From Amycolatopsis sp. CA-126428 (GTDB lineage: Bacteria; Actinomycetota; Actinomycetes; Mycobacteriales; Pseudonocardiaceae), in assembly GCF_002904335.1 (NCBI RefSeq), contig NZ_PPHF01000123.1, positions 124,001 through 188,000 on the forward strand: DNA of 64,000 nt. Reading direction: 5' to 3'. The number at the start of each line of letters is the position of its first letter. The stretch's first letter is position 1. The position numbers and the translations under genes are program-made. Shown here piece after piece: positions 48,130-55,719 of the stretch. The notes beneath the pieces are model-generated. The model was not told the DNA's origin, made no database searches, and saw nothing but the letters and a program-made list of their open reading frames with translations.

Positions 48130-48132
48130 TCG

Positions 48133-48471
48133 TCAGGCGTCCGGGCACCACACCGCCAGCTCGCTCCCGCCCGGCTCGCGGAAGTGGAAACGGCGTCCGC
48201 CCGGGAAGGCGAACGGTTCCTTCGTCACCACCCCGCCCGCTGCCGCCACCGCCTCGCGGGCCGCTGCCAGGTCGTCCGTGCGGATCGTGAGCAGCGGTGC
48301 GCTCGTCTGTTCGTCCGCGGCCGATTGGAACCCCAAGGTGAGGCCGGTGCCCCGGACGTCGGTGTAGTCCGGGCCGTACGGAGTCGCCGCCCAGCCGAAC
48401 GCGCGCTCGAAGAACTTCCCGGACGCCGCGGCGGACGTGGACGGGAACTCGGCGAAGTCGATTTCGTACAT
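48133..48471 (-). CDS. Single-domain VOC family protein
   Basis: A protein of 112 residues with one vicinal-oxygen-chelate module: MYEIDFAEFPSTSAAASGKF, FFERAFGWAATPYGPDYTDV, LLTIRTDDLAAAREAVAAAG, GVVTKEPFAFPGGRRFHF and FREPGGSELAVWCPD. The substrate is unknown; relatives are often annotated as glyoxalase or bleomycin resistance. ATG at 48471. The stop codon lies directly before a SnoaL-like gene remnant on the same strand. Confidence 0.85.
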   Translation of the reverse strand: MYEIDFAEFPSTSAAASGKFFERAFGWAATPYGPDYTDVRGTGLTLGFQSAADEQTSAPLLTIRTDDLAAAREAVAAAGGVVTKEPFAFPGGRRFHFREPGGSELAVWCPDA

Positions 48472-48480
48472 GCCCCGACG

Positions 48481-48801
48481 CTAGCGGCGACCACCGACAA
48501 AACCGCGCGAGCGGGCCGTCGACAGCCCGCCGAGGACGAGCGCGACCGCGCCGATCACCAGGTCCACGTAGCCCCCGACGATCCCGTAGCCGGTGCCGGG
48601 CCCGCCTTTCGCGGCGGCCACCACCCAGCCGCCGATCACGACGGAAGCCAGGCCGCCGGCCAGGGCCACGACGGCTCCGCGGCCGCGGGACAGTGCCCGC
48701 ACGCCCGCGACGACCCCCGCGACTCCGAGCACGACGGCGATCAGGGACCAGAGCCGTCCCGGGGTGAGGTCGGCGGAACCGGTCGCGGCGAGGACGTTCA
48801 T
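48481..48801 (-). CDS. DUF6223-like small membrane protein
   Basis: A protein of 106 residues with three hydrophobic helices (about 18-36, 45-66, 78-97) and the Gly-rich phrase AAAKGGPGTGYGIVGGYVDL, which I associate with the uncharacterised DUF6223 family. RLWSLIAVVLGVAGVVAG forms the first helix. AAGGAG lies 7 bases before the ATG at 48801; the longer frame is rejected. It is divergent from a histidine kinase gene with a 191-base gap in which I see no strong signal. Confidence 0.75.
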   Translation of the reverse strand: MNVLAATGSADLTPGRLWSLIAVVLGVAGVVAGVRALSRGRGAVVALAGGLASVVIGGWVVAAAKGGPGTGYGIVGGYVDLVIGAVALVLGGLSTARSRGFVGGRR

Positions 48802-48992
48802 GAGGTGCTCCTTCGGTTCGGGTCGGACGCCGGAAGCATGTCCGCCGGACCCGTGGCCCGTCGTGGTGCGCGAGCAGACACTTCGCGCTGCCGCGGACGC
48901 CGCAGGAGCCGGCCGGCTACCGCAGCTGCAGTAGCCCGGAAATGCTCTCCGCGCGGGACTTCGCCGGGCGGTCACCCGGTTAGGGTTCGGGG

Positions 48993-50093
48993 GTGAGCCG
49001 CGCGCAGGTCGTCGACGGGGTGATCGCCGCCGGCGTCGCGGTGGCCCTGGTGGTCGCCGGGGTGTCCGGCGCGCACCGGATCCCGGAGCTCGACGTCCTG
49101 GGGTACGCGGCGCTGGCCGCCGGTGGGCTGGCGCTGGCCGCGCGCCGCCGGGCGCCGATCGCCGTGCTGGCCGCGACCGCGGTCTGCGCGCTCGCGTACC
49201 AGATCGCCGGCTTCGAAGTGCCCGTCGTCGCTTACCTCTTCGCCGTGTATGCCGCCGTCCGGGCGGGACACCGGATCGCCGCGGTGGTCGCTTCGGTGCT
49301 CATGCTGGCCGCGATCCCGCTCGCGCTCCTGGCTTCGGGCGTGGCCGACACGGGCGCGGCGTTCACGCAGTCGCGGGACGTCCTCCAGCTGGCGTGGCTG
49401 ATCGCCGCCGGGGCCGCCGGGGAGGCGTTGCGCCAGGCCGAGCGCCGGGCCGACGAAGCCGAACGCACCCGCGAGGAAACCGCGCGGCGGCGCGCGGACG
49501 AGGAACGGCTGCACATCGCGCGGGAGCTGCACGATTCGCTCACCCACCAGATCTCGGTCATCAAGGTGCAGGCCGAAGTCGCCGTCCACCTGGCCCGCAA
49601 GCGCGGCGAAGACGTGCCCGACGCGCTGCTGGCGATCCGCGACGCCGGCCGCGAGGCGGCGCGGGAACTGCGGGCGACCCTGGAGGCGTTGCGCGACGAC
49701 GACAAGGATCCGCCGCGCGGGCTCGACGACGTCCCGGACCTCGTGCGCCGCGCCCGGACCACCGGTCTCGACGCGCAGCTGACGGTCGAGGGCCGGTGCG
49801 ACGGCGTGCCGGCCGCGGTCGGCCGGACCGCCTACCGGATCGTCCAGGAGTCGCTCACCAACGTCACCCGGCACGCCGCCGCGGCCACCGCGTCGGTCCG
49901 GATCGACCACCGGCCCGGCACGCTGGTCATCCGGGTGGACGACGACGGCCAGGCCACCGTGGACAGTGCCCCGGGCGTCGGCCTGACGGGGATGCGCGAG
50001 CGCGTCACGGCGCTGGGCGGCCGGCTCCAGGCCGGGCCTCGCCGCGAAGGCGGCTTCAGCGTCCAGGCCGAACTGCCGGTGGACCCCGCGTGA
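48993..50093 (+). CDS. Sensor histidine kinase (HisKA_3)
   Basis: A kinase of 366 residues. Four to five hydrophobic segments cover the first 140 residues with short loops. A coiled-coil rich in Glu/Arg (QAERRADEAERTREETARRR) leads to the His box LHIARELHDSLTHQISVIKV, with His of ELHDSLTHQ about residue 182. ATPase boxes are VQESLTNVTRHA and GVGLTGMRERV. The GTG at 48993 lies close to a promoterless-looking stretch GTTAGGGTTCGG. It overlaps the response regulator start by 4 bases (GTGA). Confidence 0.92.
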   Translation: MSRAQVVDGVIAAGVAVALVVAGVSGAHRIPELDVLGYAALAAGGLALAARRRAPIAVLAATAVCALAYQIAGFEVPVVAYLFAVYAAVRAGHRIAAVVASVLMLAAIPLALLASGVADTGAAFTQSRDVLQLAWLIAAGAAGEALRQAERRADEAERTREETARRRADEERLHIARELHDSLTHQISVIKVQAEVAVHLARKRGEDVPDALLAIRDAGREAARELRATLEALRDDDKDPPRGLDDVPDLVRRARTTGLDAQLTVEGRCDGVPAAVGRTAYRIVQESLTNVTRHAAAATASVRIDHRPGTLVIRVDDDGQATVDSAPGVGLTGMRERVTALGGRLQAGPRREGGFSVQAELPVDPA

Positions 50094-50740
50094 TCCGCGT
50101 CCTGCTGGCCGACGACCAGCCGCTCATCCGCAGCGGGTTCCGCGCGCTCCTCGACGTCGAGGCCGACATCGAGGTGGTCGCCGAAGCGGGCGACGGCGGC
50201 GAGGCCGTGCGGCTCGCACTGGAGCACCTGCCGGACACCGCGCTCCTCGACGTCCAGATGCCCGGCGTCGACGGCATCGAGGCGACCCGGCGCATCGCCG
50301 CGCACCCGGCGCTGGCCGCCGTGCACGTCGTCATCCTGACCAACTACGGCCTGGACGAGTACGTCTTCGAGGCGTTGCGCGCGGGCGCGGCCGGGTTCCT
50401 GGTCAAGGACATCCAGCCGGAGGACTTCCTGCACGCGGTGCGCGTCGCGGCTCGCGGGGACGCCCTGCTGGCGCCGTCGATCACCCGCAAGCTGATCGAC
50501 CGGTACGTGACCCAGCCGCTCGTCCCCGGCGCGGGGCTGGCGGAGCTGACGAACCGGGAACGCGAAGCCGTTACGCTTGTCGCGAGGGGGCTGTCGAACG
50601 AGGAGATCGCCGCGCGGATGGTGATCAGCCCGCTCACCGCGAAGACGCACGTCAACCGGGCCATGATGAAGCTGCACGCGCGCGACCGGGCGCAGCTGGT
50701 GGTGTTCGCCTACGAATCGGGGCTGGTGGTGCCGCGGTGA
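50090..50740 (+). CDS. NarL/LuxR-type response regulator
   Basis: A protein of 216 residues. Receiver: VLLADDQPLIRSGFRALL, phosphoacceptor Asp in ALLDVQMPGVDG (about 53), Thr in VILTNYG and Lys in GFLVKDIQPED. The helix-turn-helix is LTNREREAVTLVARGLSNEE with ARMVISPLTAKTHVNRAMMK. The GTG start overlaps the kinase stop. It is the second NarL-type system in this 20-kb insertion. Targets are unknown; the divergent DUF6223-like gene is one candidate. Confidence 0.93.
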   Translation: MIRVLLADDQPLIRSGFRALLDVEADIEVVAEAGDGGEAVRLALEHLPDTALLDVQMPGVDGIEATRRIAAHPALAAVHVVILTNYGLDEYVFEALRAGAAGFLVKDIQPEDFLHAVRVAARGDALLAPSITRKLIDRYVTQPLVPGAGLAELTNREREAVTLVARGLSNEEIAARMVISPLTAKTHVNRAMMKLHARDRAQLVVFAYESGLVVPR

Positions 50741-50748
50741 GGCCGTCG

Positions 50749-51777
50749 TCAGGCCGGGCGGCCCGCGCCCGCGTAGTCGTCGCCCTTCGAGTGGTACGTG
50801 TGGATCTGGATCGCCTGGCCCTCGGTCGGCGCGTTGATCATCAGGCCGTTGCCGAGGTACAGGCCGACGTGGTGGATGCGGGTGGCCGGGCTGCCGTAGA
50901 ACACCAGGTCGCCCAGGCGGGGCTCCTGGGCGGCCGGCACCGGCGGGAGGGCGCGGAACTGGCTGTCCGCCGTCCGCGGGAGGGCGACGCCCGCGCTGTC
51001 ATACGACGCCTTCGTCAGGCCGGAGCAGTCGAAGCCCGCCGCGCCCGCGTCCGGGCCGTTGCCGCCCCAGACGTACGGGAGGCCGAGCTGGCCCAGCGCG
51101 AAGCGGGTCGCGCGGACGCGCGGCGAGCTCGCCGATGCCGGGTCGAGGGACAGCGTGGCGTACAGCTGGGCCATGCCGAGCACGCGCTGGCGGAACAGCT
51201 CGGTGTCGCTGCCCGGGTGGTAGGCCGCGATGGCCTTCCACCAGCCGGGGCCGGCGCCGAGGTCGGTGTCGCCCGCGCACAGCGCCCGGCCGGCCGCCGC
51301 CGGGGCGTCGGAGCCGAACTTCTTGGTCTGCGCCGCCGTCAGGCCCAGCAGGTTGCCGCCGCCCCGGCCGTGATCGGACGCCGCCGCGCCGACACCCGCG
51401 AGCGTGACCCACGAGAGGTGGCACGACGGGTCTTCGCCGCGCAGCGCCAGCTCGCCGTTCGCGTAGCCGATCAGCGCGCTCGCGGGGATGTCGAGGGGAC
51501 CGGCCAGCTGCTCGGCCCACTGCTGCAACGGGCTCTTGCCGCCCTGGCCGGACGCGCCCTGACCCGGCTCCTGCGCCTTCACCGGCGCGCTGACTTCGAG
51601 GACCGACGGGCCCGACACCGCGTCACGCACCACCGGCGGGGGAACCGGGACGGCCGCGGGTTCCGGCGACCGGTCGGCCAGCAGCCAGCCCGCCGTGACG
51701 AGTCCGGCGACGAGCGGCAGCGCGACCAGGCCGCGCAGCGCAGCGCCGCGGGCCCACGAAGCCTGCTTGGTCGTCAC
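50749..51777 (-). CDS. NlpC/P60 peptidoglycan endopeptidase with lysozyme-like N-domain
   Basis: An exported protein of 342 residues. A signal-anchor helix lies at about 12-34 and a Pro-rich stalk follows. The middle domain (about 80-215) looks like a lytic-transglycosylase fold, CHLSWVTLAGVGAAASDHGR, but the catalytic Glu expected before SDHG is Ala. The C-terminal NlpC/P60 domain has YVWGGNGPDAGAAGFDCSGL, with Cys251, and RIHHVGLYLGNGL, with His303; it would cleave stem peptides. The GTG at 51777 is chosen over 51801 because the latter has no room for a ribosome site. It diverges from birA. Confidence 0.88.
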   Translation of the reverse strand: MTTKQASWARGAALRGLVALPLVAGLVTAGWLLADRSPEPAAVPVPPPVVRDAVSGPSVLEVSAPVKAQEPGQGASGQGGKSPLQQWAEQLAGPLDIPASALIGYANGELALRGEDPSCHLSWVTLAGVGAAASDHGRGGGNLLGLTAAQTKKFGSDAPAAAGRALCAGDTDLGAGPGWWKAIAAYHPGSDTELFRQRVLGMAQLYATLSLDPASASSPRVRATRFALGQLGLPYVWGGNGPDAGAAGFDCSGLTKASYDSAGVALPRTADSQFRALPPVPAAQEPRLGDLVFYGSPATRIHHVGLYLGNGLMINAPTEGQAIQIHTYHSKGDDYAGAGRPA

Positions 51778-51858
51778 GGGTTCCAACTTAGAAGAGCGCA
51801 CCTCTTACTGAACGACTGAGTAGGTTGCACGATAGGGGGACTCCCATATTGTGGGCAC

Positions 51859-52656
51859 ATGCCTGAGATCAGCGCGGCCCGGCTCACCTCCGCGCTCCAC
51901 GGTCGGTACGCGAAGATCGACGTCGTCGAGCGCACCGGTTCCACCAACGCCGACCTGCGAGAAGCCCTCGAAAACGGCGCCGCCGACCGGACCGTCCTGC
52001 TCGCCGAAGAGCAGACCGCGGGCGTCGGCCGGCGGGCTCGCTCGTGGAGCTCGCCCAAGGGGGCCGGGCTGTACCTGAGCGTCGCGCTCCGGCCGGGTGT
52101 CCCCTTCTCGGTGCTCGGCTCACTGTCCGTCGTCGCCGGGCTCGCCGTTCGCGCGGCCGCCGCGTCCGTCGGGGTGAACGCCGTGCTCAAGTGGCCCAAC
52201 GACGTCCTGGTCGACGGCGCGAAGTGCGCCGGCATCCTCGCCGAGGCCGTCGCCGGGGCCGAGCCGTCGATCGTGCTCGGCATCGGCCTCAACGTCCTGC
52301 CCCCCGGCGACGTCCAGCCGGGACCCGGCGGGCTGCCCGCGACGTCGCTGGCCGAGCACGGTGCCACGAACACCGACCGCACCGACGTCGCCGTCGCGCT
52401 GCTCACCGGGTTCGACGACCTCGAGCGGCGCTGGCGCCTGGCCCGCGGCGACCTCACCGCGGCCGGGCTGCTCGGCGACTACCGCGCCCACTGCGCGACC
52501 CTCGGCCAGGACGTCGAGGTGCAGCTGCCGGACGGGTCGTCGCTCGTCGGGCGGGCCGCCGGCATCGACGCCACCGGGCAGCTCCAGGTCGACGTGCCGG
52601 GCGGCGAGCGGCACACCGTCTTCGCGGGTGACGTGGTCCACGTGCGTCCGGCCTGA
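51859..52656 (+). CDS. birA: Biotin-[acetyl-CoA carboxylase] ligase
   Basis: A protein of 265 residues without an N-terminal DNA-binding domain, so a ligase only. It activates biotin with ATP and attaches it to the carrier Lys of AccA3. VVERTGSTNADLREAL opens the catalytic domain; the adenylate loop is AGVGRRARSWSSPKGAGLYL, where the canonical GRGRRG has Val and Ala in place of Arg and Gly; KWPNDVLVDGAKCAGILAEA follows. The C-terminal SH3-like cap includes LPDGSSLVGRAAGID. ATG at 51859. In mycobacteria birA lies beside accD5; here about 20 kb separates them. Confidence 0.95.
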   Translation: MPEISAARLTSALHGRYAKIDVVERTGSTNADLREALENGAADRTVLLAEEQTAGVGRRARSWSSPKGAGLYLSVALRPGVPFSVLGSLSVVAGLAVRAAAASVGVNAVLKWPNDVLVDGAKCAGILAEAVAGAEPSIVLGIGLNVLPPGDVQPGPGGLPATSLAEHGATNTDRTDVAVALLTGFDDLERRWRLARGDLTAAGLLGDYRAHCATLGQDVEVQLPDGSSLVGRAAGIDATGQLQVDVPGGERHTVFAGDVVHVRPA

Positions 52657-52741
52657 TTCTTCGGGGCGTTGCCCCCCACCGCCTCCTCGCTCGCCGGTAC
52701 GGTGAGACGACACCGCCGCACCGACCTTGGGAGCGTCCGCC

Positions 52742-53335
52742 GTGGCTTATCCGGACGATTTGCTCAGCGAGCAAGAGCACGTCGTGGTGCACAGTCACCC
52801 GCACTTCAAGATGCTGATCTTCCCGACGCTCGCGCTGCTGGTCACCGTGGGCGCGGGCACCTGGCTCGCGATCCTCGCGAAGGACGCCGGCTCGCCGTGG
52901 AACACGGTCGGGCTGATCGCCATCGCCGTCGTGGCGCTCGTGCTGATCGTGTGGCTGTTCCTGGCGCCGCTCGTGCGCTGGCGGACCACCCACTTCATCG
53001 TGACGACGGACCGGCTGATCGCCCGCGAGGGCGTCCTCAAGCGCACCGGCATCGACATCCCGATGGGCCGGATCAACAGCGTCCAGTTCGAGCACGGCCT
53101 GCTGGACCGGGTCTTCGGCTGCGGCACGCTCATCATCGAGTCGGCCTCGGACGAGCCGCTGCGCTTCGAGGACATCCCGCACGTCGAAAAGGTGCACACG
53201 GTCATCTACCGCGAGGTCAACGACAACCCGTACGACGACTACCGGCCGGGTGCCCCGCAGCAGCAGCCCCAGCAGACCACGCCGCTGCCGCCCCAGGGCG
53301 GCGGCCGGCCGCCGCGTGGCGAGAGACGCCGCTGA
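52742..53335 (+). CDS. Membrane protein with bacterial PH domain (bPH2)
   Basis: A protein of 197 residues. Two membrane helices lie at about 26-46 and 55-77. The PH-like domain follows, TTHFIVTTDRLIAREGVLKR, IDIPMGRINSVQFEHGLLDR and FGCGTLIIESASDEP, the typical YdbS/bPH2 series. The tail is rich in Pro/Gln/Gly and disordered. The GTG at 52742 is supported by GGGAG upstream. It corresponds to Rv3278c beside birA in mycobacteria. It overlaps the lyase start by one base (TGATG). Confidence 0.9.
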   Translation: MAYPDDLLSEQEHVVVHSHPHFKMLIFPTLALLVTVGAGTWLAILAKDAGSPWNTVGLIAIAVVALVLIVWLFLAPLVRWRTTHFIVTTDRLIAREGVLKRTGIDIPMGRINSVQFEHGLLDRVFGCGTLIIESASDEPLRFEDIPHVEKVHTVIYREVNDNPYDDYRPGAPQQQPQQTTPLPPQGGGRPPRGERRR

Positions 53336-54264
53336 TGGGCACGCGCGCGCTGGGTCTGCCCGAGCGGGTGCCCTCGGCGGGGGAGCTGCCGGACTCCGTC
53401 ACGATCTGGGAGGTCGGCCCGCGCGACGGGCTGCAGAACGAGGAGACGATCGTCCCGGTCGAGGTCAAGCTGGAGTTCCTCGACCGGCTCGCGGGCGCCG
53501 GGCTCACCACGCTCGAAGCGACCAGTTTCGTCCACCCGAAGTGGGTGCCGCAGCTCGCCGACGCCGAGCAGCTGCTGGCCCGGCTCGACCGCCGCGAAGG
53601 CGTCCGGTACCCGGTGCTGGTCCCGAACGAGAAGGGCCTGAACCGGGCCCTCGAAGCCGGCGTGGAGCACATCGCGATCTTCGCCAGCGCGACGGAGACG
53701 TTCGCGCGCAAGAACCTCAACTCCTCGCTCGACGAACAGTTCGCGATGTTCGAGCCGGTCGTGACGCGGGCCCGGGAAGCGGGCTTGGCCGTCCGCGGCT
53801 ACCTCTCGATGTGCTTCGGCGACCCCTGGGAAGGCGTCGTGCCGGCGAAGCAGGTCGCCGCCGCCGGCCGCCGCCTGCTGGACATGGGGTGCTCGCAGCT
53901 TTCGCTGGGCGACACCATCGGCGTCGCCACGGCCGGGCAGGTCGAAACGCTCATCGGGCTGTTCGACGACGTCGGTACTTTGGCCGTGCACTTCCACGAC
54001 ACCTACGGTCAGGCTCTCGCCAACACGCTCGCGGCGCTCCGATGTGGAGTGTCAACTGTGGACTCTTCGGCGGGCGGGCTCGGCGGCTGCCCGTACGCCG
54101 AATCGGCCACCGGCAACCTGGCGACCGAGGACCTGGTGTGGATGCTGGAGGGCCTCGGGGTGGCCACCGGTGTCGACTTGGACGCGCTGGTGGCGGCCAG
54201 CGTGTGGATGGCGGGACAGCTCGGCCGCCCGAGCCCGTCCCGCGTGGTCGCCGCACTGGGCTGA
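53335..54264 (+). CDS. Hydroxymethylglutaryl-CoA lyase
   Basis: An enzyme of 309 residues that splits HMG-CoA into acetyl-CoA and acetoacetate at the end of leucine breakdown. It has the HMGL-like TIM barrel: IWEVGPRDGLQNEETIVPVE with the metal-binding Asp of RDGLQ, EATSFVHPKWVPQLADAEQL, VHFHDTYGQALANTLAAL with the HxH metal ligands, and the signature cysteine loop GGLGGCPYAESATGNLATED. ATG at 53335 overlaps the PH-protein stop codon, so translation is coupled. Leucine-degradation partners are not in the window. Confidence 0.95.
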   Translation: MGTRALGLPERVPSAGELPDSVTIWEVGPRDGLQNEETIVPVEVKLEFLDRLAGAGLTTLEATSFVHPKWVPQLADAEQLLARLDRREGVRYPVLVPNEKGLNRALEAGVEHIAIFASATETFARKNLNSSLDEQFAMFEPVVTRAREAGLAVRGYLSMCFGDPWEGVVPAKQVAAAGRRLLDMGCSQLSLGDTIGVATAGQVETLIGLFDDVGTLAVHFHDTYGQALANTLAALRCGVSTVDSSAGGLGGCPYAESATGNLATEDLVWMLEGLGVATGVDLDALVAASVWMAGQLGRPSPSRVVAALG

Positions 54265-54269
54265 GACTT

Positions 54270-54316
54270 CCGGGGCTCCGCCCCGGGCCGGGGGCTTCGC
54301 CACCCGGAGCCCCCGG
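54270..54316 (+). terminator. Double hairpin behind the lyase gene
   Basis: CCGGGGC-tcc-GCCCCGG (54270-54286) is followed by CCGGGGGCT (54288-54296) pairing with AGCCCCCGG (54308-54316), then AAAACAA. The outer arms can also pair with each other in a longer alternative. It separates the lyase from the toxin gene. Confidence 0.65.
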
Positions 54317-54436
54317 AAAACAACTGACCTCGTCGCGCCCCCGGGGAAGGGGTGCGGTATCAAGGGGGACCGGCAGCGCCGCGGCCGCGTCGAACATCGT
54401 GTGCCCCCCGGGCACCGACCGAGCCGGAGGATGGGT

Positions 54437-55417
54437 GTGACCGAGCCTTCCGAGGCGGGCTCCGAACCGGTCGAGGCCGACCTCGACACCGGGCCGGTGC
54501 AGCTGCCCGGGTACGGCCTGGCGGATTCGGGCGCCTTCGAAGAGGCCCCGACCCCGCCCTCGGGCAACCCCGCGGCCTGGCCGCACGCGGTGTCGCCGCT
54601 GCTGCCGCCGTTCCCGCTGCCCCCGGCCCCACCGCCACCCCCGCCGCCGACACCGGCCCCGCTGCCGCCGCCGGTGGCCGGGCCACCGCCGGTCGCGGGC
54701 CCGCCACCGAACCCGGGCTCACCCGTGCCGCTGCCGCCGCTGGGCTCGCCGCGCACGGAACGGGAAAGCATCGTCGCGCTGTTCCTGGTGCACATGTTCC
54801 CGATCGGGCACCTGCCGGTGGCGATGGACAAGCCGGCGCTTCAGCTGCCGCTGCCCGAGGACCCCGACGGCTTCGCGCCGAACGACCACCCGGACGCCCG
54901 GCTGATCTTCGACGACCAGGCCCTGACGAACGTCACCGCGGGCTTCCGCCGCTCGCCGACCGCGCCGTCGCGGCCGGTGCCGCGGCACCTCACCGACGGG
55001 TACGTGCCGTACGCCCGCGCGACGCAGGCGGTCTGGATCCGCCGGTTCGTCGTCGGGCACAGCGAGCTCGGCCCCGAATACGCGTGGCCGCCGGGCGAGC
55101 AGTTCCCCGAGAGCAGCGTCGACTGGCCCGAGCCGGTGATGGTCCCGGCCGACACGGTCCTCGACCGCTTCGGCCCGGCCTACGGGCGGGTGCTCTTCGC
55201 CGACGGGACGCCGTTCGCGGAGCGCTCGCTGCCACCCGCGTTCCTGGACGCCGAATACCGCCGGTACGTCGTGGTGCGCAAGGTGCCGATGTGGCGCTCG
55301 GAGACCGCGAACTGGTTCGGGCAGGTCGGCGGCGGCACGCGGTACCGTGCCCTGCTGGCGGCCGACGAACTGGTGACCCTCGGCTACCTCGCCGAGGCCA
55401 AGGGGGATGAGGACTGA
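54437..55417 (+). CDS. TNT-domain toxin (NAD+ glycohydrolase type) with Pro-rich N-terminus
   Basis: A protein of 326 residues. Residues 40-105 are a long Pro/Ala-rich stalk, 107-235 an unassigned domain, and 240-320 a TNT domain as in the C-terminal NAD-degrading toxin of M. tuberculosis CpnT: LDRFGPAYGRVLFADGTPFA, ERSLPPAFL, then WFGQVGGGTRY and ELVTLGYL. Gln296 of FGQVGGG matches the Gln known to be essential; Arg244 and Arg263 fit the conserved arginines. No signal peptide or export domain is visible, so delivery is unclear. GTG at 54437 is chosen because GGAGG lies 6 bases upstream, while ATG at 54431 abuts it. The next gene overlaps the stop codon. Confidence 0.85.
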   Translation: MTEPSEAGSEPVEADLDTGPVQLPGYGLADSGAFEEAPTPPSGNPAAWPHAVSPLLPPFPLPPAPPPPPPPTPAPLPPPVAGPPPVAGPPPNPGSPVPLPPLGSPRTERESIVALFLVHMFPIGHLPVAMDKPALQLPLPEDPDGFAPNDHPDARLIFDDQALTNVTAGFRRSPTAPSRPVPRHLTDGYVPYARATQAVWIRRFVVGHSELGPEYAWPPGEQFPESSVDWPEPVMVPADTVLDRFGPAYGRVLFADGTPFAERSLPPAFLDAEYRRYVVVRKVPMWRSETANWFGQVGGGTRYRALLAADELVTLGYLAEAKGDED

Positions 55418-55677
55418 TGAACACCCAGTCGATCCAGCGGTGGCTCGGCGTGCTGGGCGTGCCGCCGGAGGTCGTCTCGCTCGGCGCCGAGGTCGACAAC
55501 GCCTGGTGCCTGATGCAGGGCGAGGACGAGGCGTGGGAAGTGTTCTGGCGCGAGCAGGGCAACCGCTACGACTGGGCCCGGTTCACCAGTGAGCAGGTGG
55601 CGTGCCACTACCTGTTCGGCCGGCTGGCCTGGGCCCAGGTCGCCCGCGGCGCCGTCGGCCTGCTGCCCGGGTCGTGA
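55417..55677 (+). CDS. Putative immunity protein for the TNT toxin
   Basis: A protein of 86 residues, acidic and without signal peptide: MNTQSIQRWLGVLGVPPEVV, GAEVDNAWCLMQGEDEAWEV, FWREQGNRYDWARFTSEQVA. The ATG overlaps the toxin stop codon (TGATG), which gives tight coupling and is the usual layout for toxin and immunity genes. It resembles in size and composition small cytosolic proteins found behind TNT-domain genes. The binding itself is inferred from context only. Its stop codon lies in the 5' arm of a strong terminator. Confidence 0.7.
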   Translation: MNTQSIQRWLGVLGVPPEVVSLGAEVDNAWCLMQGEDEAWEVFWREQGNRYDWARFTSEQVACHYLFGRLAWAQVARGAVGLLPGS

Positions 55678-55716
55678 GTGGTAAGGCGGGCTAGAACCCG
55701 CCTTACCACTCACGAC
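55671..55716. terminator. Perfect 20-bp bidirectional terminator
   Basis: The arm from 55671 to 55690, GTCGTGAGTGGTAAGGCGGG, is matched without error by 55697-55716 across the 6-base loop CTAGAA. It lies between converging stop codons and includes that of the immunity gene. Confidence 0.9.
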
Positions 55717-55719
55717 GAC

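Noticed and set aside
23770..54070. Recurrent ACTGTGGAC/GTCCACTGTGG phrases in coding regions (for example near 23782, 27331, 47951, 54054)
   Set aside because: They encode ordinary Val-Asp or similar pairs in different genes; without counts I cannot show over-representation.
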